DNA of 64,000 bases from CAZEAP01 sp964510315 (GTDB lineage Bacteria; Planctomycetota; Brocadiia; SM23-32): the NCBI GenBank assembly GCA_964510315.1, contig CAZEAP010000007.1:1-64000 (forward strand). Reading direction: 5' to 3'. A program made the position numbers and the translations under genes. Under the pieces are notes generated by a model, which worked only from the letters and a program-made list of their open reading frames with translations, ran no database searches and was not told the DNA's origin. Positions 60,210 to 64,000 of this stretch are shown piece after piece (position 1 is the stretch's first letter; each line of letters opens with the position of its first letter).

Positions 60210-61150
60210 ACCCGTCTAAACCAGAATATCTGCGCATCTCGGTGACGGCGCGGTGCGGGCTGAGCTGCCTCTACTGCCGGGCACCCGATAGGCCGTGCGG
60301 CGATGACAGCTCAGAGCTGAGCGTCTCCGCTCTCCGCCTGCTGGCCGAATGCGCCGCCGCTGAGGGCGTCCGGAAGCTCCGACTCACCGGCGGTGAGCCC
60401 CTGGAGCGGGACGATCTCGAGCGCATCGTCTCCGCCGTCTCCTCCGTCGCCGGCATACGGGAGACCGTCCTGACCACCAACGGCGTGGCGCTGGAGGCCC
60501 GCCTGGGTCCGTTGCGCGAAGCCGGCCTCGACCGGATTAACGCAAGTCTGGACACGCTCCGGCCGGAACGGTTCGCGCGGATCACCGGCGTCGACGCCCA
60601 TGCCGAGGTGATCCGTGCCGTAGAGAAAGCGGCCGAACTGTTCCCCCTGGTTAAGCTGAACGCCGTGCTGCTGGAGGGGCAGAACGACGACGAGGTGGAG
60701 GATCTGGTGCGCTTCGCCGCCGAGAGGGGGCTGCGGGTGCGGTTCGTGGAGTACTACGGCGCCATCAGCGGCGCGCCGGGCCTGAAGGGGGTGCCCTCCG
60801 ACCGGGTGCTGGAACGGATAGAGGCCGCCTTCGGACGGGCCGTCCCGATGGAGGGTGGGGCGCTGTCGGTGGCGAAGCTCTACCGGCTGCCGGAAGCGGG
60901 CGGCGCCCTGGTGGGGCTGATCCGCAGCGCGTCCACTCCTCCGTGCCGGACCTGCTCGAAGCTGCGCCTGACGGCGGCCGGGGAGCTGCTGCCCTGCCTG
61001 TTCGCCCGCGGCGGACGCAGCGTGAGGGAGCCGCTGGAGGAAGGCCGGGGCGGCGAAGTGAGGGCGGCCATGCGGGAAGTTTACGCCTCGAAGCGGCGCA
61101 GTGGGCCGCGGGGGCGGCGGGTGAGCTGCGTCTGCGAAATCGGCGGGTGA
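60206..61150 (+). CDS. moaA: GTP 3',8-cyclase MoaA (radical SAM)
   Basis: This 314-residue radical SAM enzyme catalyses the first step of molybdopterin synthesis from GTP. The N-terminal cluster motif is TARCGLSCLYCRAP, with Cys17, Cys21 and Cys24. LRLTGGEPLERDDLERIV and VLTTNGVALEA are standard. The C-terminal cluster is PPCRTCSKLRLTAAGELLPCLF. It ends in GG, the pair needed for cyclisation. It is slightly short compared with the usual 320-340. ATG at 60206 overlaps the moeA stop (ATGA). Confidence 0.95.
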   Translation: MNPSKPEYLRISVTARCGLSCLYCRAPDRPCGDDSSELSVSALRLLAECAAAEGVRKLRLTGGEPLERDDLERIVSAVSSVAGIRETVLTTNGVALEARLGPLREAGLDRINASLDTLRPERFARITGVDAHAEVIRAVEKAAELFPLVKLNAVLLEGQNDDEVEDLVRFAAERGLRVRFVEYYGAISGAPGLKGVPSDRVLERIEAAFGRAVPMEGGALSVAKLYRLPEAGGALVGLIRSASTPPCRTCSKLRLTAAGELLPCLFARGGRSVREPLEEGRGGEVRAAMREVYASKRRSGPRGRRVSCVCEIGG

Positions 61151-61182
61151 AGGAAAAAAGCGGAAAGCCGGCGGATTGGGGG

Positions 61183-61211
61183 TTGCGCGATAGGAGCCGG
61201 GGTAGTATACT
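61183..61211 (+). promoter_or_regulatory. Candidate promoter for dnaG-rpoD
   Basis: TTGCGC (61183-61188) and TATACT (61206-61211, five of six) are 17 nt apart, about 85 nt upstream of the dnaG start. Confidence 0.5.
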
Positions 61212-61294
61212 GTATCGTAGCGCGGCGGTTAAAATAGGGATAGTGTGTCTGTCGGTGCTCGGGCTCCCGGATCCCCGCTCCTCTGAGGTAGTTA

Positions 61295-63088
61295 GTGGCG
61301 GGCCGTATACCTCAACACGTGCTTCAGCAGATAGCCCGTGGTGTGGACTTCGTCCGCCTGGCCGGCCGGTATCTGCAGTTGAAGAAGCGGGGCAAAAGCT
61401 ACTGGGCGCTTTGCCCATTTCACGACGAGAAGACGCCGTCCTTCTCCATCGATCCCGACAACGGCCTCTACTACTGCTTCGGCTGCAAGGAGGGGGGCAA
61501 CGTCTTCACCTTCCTCCAAAAGATGGAGGGCCTCAGCTTCGGTGACGCCCTCCGGAAACTGGCCGAAGAAGCCGGCGTTGACATCAGCCAATACCGCAGC
61601 TCCGACGGTTCCTCCGACGAAACCAGCAGACTGCGTGAAGCCCTCGAGCTGGCCACCAGCTTCTATCAGAAGTGCCTGCAAAAGGCGCGGGGAAGCAAGG
61701 AGGCCAAGGAGTATCTGGAGGCGCGCCAGATCAATGCGGAGTCCATCGAGCGGTGGCGCCTCGGCTATGCGCCGGACGGCTGGGACAACCTGCTGAACTG
61801 CGCGACGGGACGCGACTACGAGCCGAGCCTGCTGGAGCGGGCCGGCCTCGTGAAAGCACGAGAGGGCGCCGAAGGGCACTACGATCGGTTCCGCAAGCGG
61901 ATAATCTTCCCGATAACCGACGTGACCGGCCGGCCCATCGGCTTCGGCGCCCGGGTGCTGGACCCGGAGGATGAACCGAAGTACCTGAACAGCCCCGAGA
62001 CGCCGCTGTTCAGCAAGCGACGCTGCTTTTTCGGGCTGGCCGAGGCGCGCTCGGAGGTCCGCTCGGCCGACACTGCGGTGATCGTCGAGGGATACACCGA
62101 CGTCATCATGGCCCATCAGGCGGGCGTCCGGGGAGCGCTGGCCGTTCTGGGAACCGCACTGACCGAGGAACACGCCCGCCGACTGAGTCGGCTGTGCGGG
62201 CGGGCAATACTGGTGTTCGACCCCGATGAGGCCGGGCAGAAATCCGCCGCCCGCAGCGCGGAGGTGCTGCTGAACGAGGAGATGGAGGTCCGCATCGCGC
62301 AACTGCCCGCCGGGCTGGACCCCTGTGACTGCATTACGGAGCACGGCGCTGAGGCATTCAGGGAGAGGCTGGAGGAGAGCGTCGGGTTCTTCGAGCATCG
62401 GCTCTCCCTGGCGCGCGGCCGGCACGGCACCGACACGCTGGATGGCCGGATGGCGGCCTTCCGGGAGGTGGCCGAACTGGCGCTGGCCCTAGGGGACCCG
62501 GCCCGGCGGGAAATGGTCGTTCGCTGGGTGGCGGACGAATTGAACATCCGCCCCCGGGCGGTCTGGATCTATCTGGAAAGACAAAGCAGTCGAACAACGA
62601 CCCCCTCGCCCGGCACTAATAGGGGAAGGGGGCAAGAGGAAGAGCGCCACTTCTCCGCTGACCGGGCCCTCCCGGGAGAGGTCCTGGGGCTGCTGCTGGC
62701 CAACCCGGAGCTGGCCCGTGAAGCGGCCCAGCGGATCGAACTGGAATTGTTGAGGGAAGGGCCGGAGAAAGAGGCGCTCCGGCGGTGGCTGGAGTTTTGC
62801 CGACAGGAGGAACCGCCGGACCCGCGGCAGTTTGCCGGCGCTCTCGCGGAGCCGGACGTAGCCGCCGCCGCCTCGAAGGCCCTGGCCGAGGAGAAGGTGC
62901 GCGAGCGCCGGATACGCCAGGTGAGCCACGAGGAAAGGCTGAAAGGTTACCTGGAGTTCCTGGAAGCCAAACGGATGGCCCAGGAGTCCTCACAGGCGTT
63001 GTCACCGGAAGAACTCGGTGACGCGGCGCTCAAAGAGCTGGAGCGCCGACTGAAGAAGAAGGACAAGCAGTCCGCAGAGAAAAAATAA
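61295..63088 (+). CDS. dnaG: DNA primase DnaG
   Basis: This 597-residue primase makes RNA primers at the replication fork. The N-terminal zinc-binding motif is CPFHDEKTPSF then YYCFGCKEGGN (Cys40, His43, Cys61, Cys64). The TOPRIM core has RIIFPITDVTGRPIGFGARVL, AVIVEGYTDVIMAHQAG and LVFDPDEAGQKSA, with the conserved acidic residues. The C-terminal helicase-binding region is present from about residue 430, poorly conserved and rich in charged helices. Start is the GTG at 61295. The sigma factor gene follows by 12 bp, the classic macromolecular-synthesis order. Confidence 0.96.
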   Translation: MAGRIPQHVLQQIARGVDFVRLAGRYLQLKKRGKSYWALCPFHDEKTPSFSIDPDNGLYYCFGCKEGGNVFTFLQKMEGLSFGDALRKLAEEAGVDISQYRSSDGSSDETSRLREALELATSFYQKCLQKARGSKEAKEYLEARQINAESIERWRLGYAPDGWDNLLNCATGRDYEPSLLERAGLVKAREGAEGHYDRFRKRIIFPITDVTGRPIGFGARVLDPEDEPKYLNSPETPLFSKRRCFFGLAEARSEVRSADTAVIVEGYTDVIMAHQAGVRGALAVLGTALTEEHARRLSRLCGRAILVFDPDEAGQKSAARSAEVLLNEEMEVRIAQLPAGLDPCDCITEHGAEAFRERLEESVGFFEHRLSLARGRHGTDTLDGRMAAFREVAELALALGDPARREMVVRWVADELNIRPRAVWIYLERQSSRTTTPSPGTNRGRGQEEERHFSADRALPGEVLGLLLANPELAREAAQRIELELLREGPEKEALRRWLEFCRQEEPPDPRQFAGALAEPDVAAAASKALAEEKVRERRIRQVSHEERLKGYLEFLEAKRMAQESSQALSPEELGDAALKELERRLKKKDKQSAEKK

Positions 63089-63100
63089 CTCAGGAGCTCG

Positions 63101-64000
63101 ATGTCGATGACCGAGCAGAGAACAGTGGAGAGAACCGCGGTCGAACAGGAGATCAAGGGCCTGATCGAACGGGGTAAGGAAAGGGGGTACCTTACCTACG
63201 AGGAGCTGAACGAATTCCTCCCCGACGACCTGGTAAGCCCCGAGTACATCGATGAGATCCTGCTGACCCTGGACGAGAAGGGCATAGAGCTTATCGACGA
63301 GAAAAAACTCGAGGAGGAAGAACTCTTCGAGGAGGAGGAAGAAGAGGAAAAGAAGGCCACCGTCGCCACCACCGAGAAGATAGACGACCCGGTCCGGATG
63401 TACCTCACCCAGATGGGCGAGATCCCTCTGCTGAAACGCGAGGAGGAGATCGCCCTGGCCAAACGCATCGAGGTCAGCCGGGAAGGGTTCCGCAAGAAAG
63501 TCCTGCGCTTCACCCCCTGCATCGAGCGCTGCGTGGAAGTGCTCCAGGACGTGGACGACGGCAATCTGCCGTTCGACCGGACCCTCAACGTCAGCGCCCT
63601 GAAGAACATGGAGAAGGACGAGATGGCCGCCAGGGTGCCGGAGAACCTGGAGACCATCCGGAAGCTGCTGGAGAGAAACCGCGAGGACTGGAAGGACTTC
63701 CGCGAGGAAGACGCCGACCGGAAGCAGCAGGTCGAGATACTGCAGAACCTCGCCCACCGCGCCCGCAAGTGCATGATCCTCATGGAGGAACTCCACCTCC
63801 GCATCAAGCGCATCCAGCCACTGCTGGACATCGTGAACGGTCTGCAGGACCGGATGCAGACAATCCAAGAGGACCTGGCGACGATCCGGGAAAAGGGGGG
63901 TAGCACAGCCAAGGAGCGGGGCCTGGAGGCGGAGCTGCGACATCTGGAAGACCGCATCTGTTGTCCGTTCCCCCTGTTCCTGCGCCGTGTGGAGAGTACC
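63101..64000 (+). CDS. rpoD: Primary sigma factor RpoD (N-terminal part, cut by window end)
   Basis: The frame is open to the end of the window, covering 300 codons. It begins MSMTEQRTVERTAVEQ and continues with sigma region 1.1 (KGLIERGKERGYLTYEEL, LPDDLVSPEYIDEIL), an acidic linker (EEEELFEEEEEEEKK) and region 1.2 (DDPVRMYLTQMGEIPLLKREEE), which is diagnostic of primary sigma factors. The non-conserved region then follows. Regions 2-4 lie outside the window. AGGAG at 63092-63096 serves the ATG at 63101 or 63107. Confidence 0.95.
   Translation, partial: MSMTEQRTVERTAVEQEIKGLIERGKERGYLTYEELNEFLPDDLVSPEYIDEILLTLDEKGIELIDEKKLEEEELFEEEEEEEKKATVATTEKIDDPVRMYLTQMGEIPLLKREEEIALAKRIEVSREGFRKKVLRFTPCIERCVEVLQDVDDGNLPFDRTLNVSALKNMEKDEMAARVPENLETIRKLLERNREDWKDFREEDADRKQQVEILQNLAHRARKCMILMEELHLRIKRIQPLLDIVNGLQDRMQTIQEDLATIREKGGSTAKERGLEAELRHLEDRICCPFPLFLRRVEST

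Overview
This is a GC-rich bacterial chromosome segment with a Gram-negative style gene set: SurA-like periplasmic folding factor, lipoproteins, an AsmA-like protein, a Tat substrate, a TrpB2-type tryptophan synthase and a formylglycine-type sulfatase. The metabolic genes point to an anaerobe or facultative anaerobe: an Rnf ion-pumping complex, a glycyl radical enzyme, NiFe-hydrogenase maturation proteins HypF and HypC, and a tungstate/molybdate uptake plus molybdopterin operon. A planctomycete-like or related candidate-phylum origin is plausible from the sulfatase, the dispersed hairpin repeats and the four-helix-bundle fragment. No ribosomal RNA is present, so this stays an inference.

Layout. 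1-1158: hairpin repeats, a broken four-helix-bundle gene, tRNA-Pro(CGG) and an HU-family protein. 1564-9014: two very large PAS sensors, one ending in a diguanylate cyclase and one in a histidine kinase plus receiver. 9175-11355: EF-P and a DUF2851 protein. 11391-16241 (minus): a probable operon of an NDK-like tandem-domain protein, a metallo-hydrolase, a divergent PurH and a glycosyltransferase. Next to its promoter lies a 244-bp MITE-like element (16341-16584). 16660-26565 (plus): a split Rnf locus (rnfEA, then a double-module SurA-like protein and an aminotransferase, then rnfCDG), scpB and an HD phosphohydrolase. No rnfB is present.

26770-32928: an unknown protein overlapping a cytoplasmic sulfatase, a 1.7-kb non-coding mosaic of palindromic and direct repeats, and a glycyl radical enzyme. 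33116-36405 (minus): hypF, hypC, a MobB-like GTPase and a 60-residue CQLGCFG protein. 36487-45374 (minus): metX-metW-nth, a DUF362 Tat protein, a SpoIIM-like membrane protein, folD, a metallo-beta-lactamase-fold protein, an AGE-fold lipoprotein and an AsmA-like protein. 45375-46411 is a 1-kb non-coding stretch with an AT-rich core. 46412-51334 (minus): a Cys-rich small protein, TrpB2, an esterase, a beta-CASP nuclease and rsmE.

51482-64000 (plus): a large secreted protein, an FGGY kinase, wtpABC-moeA-moaA, and dnaG with the start of rpoD, which runs off the window. The metal and cofactor genes (wtpABC, moeA, moaA, MobB-like, HypC/F) suggest tungsto- or molybdo-enzymes and a NiFe hydrogenase encoded elsewhere. 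Rnf would link ferredoxin, NADH and the ion gradient. All promoter calls are by-eye matches to the sigma-70 consensus.
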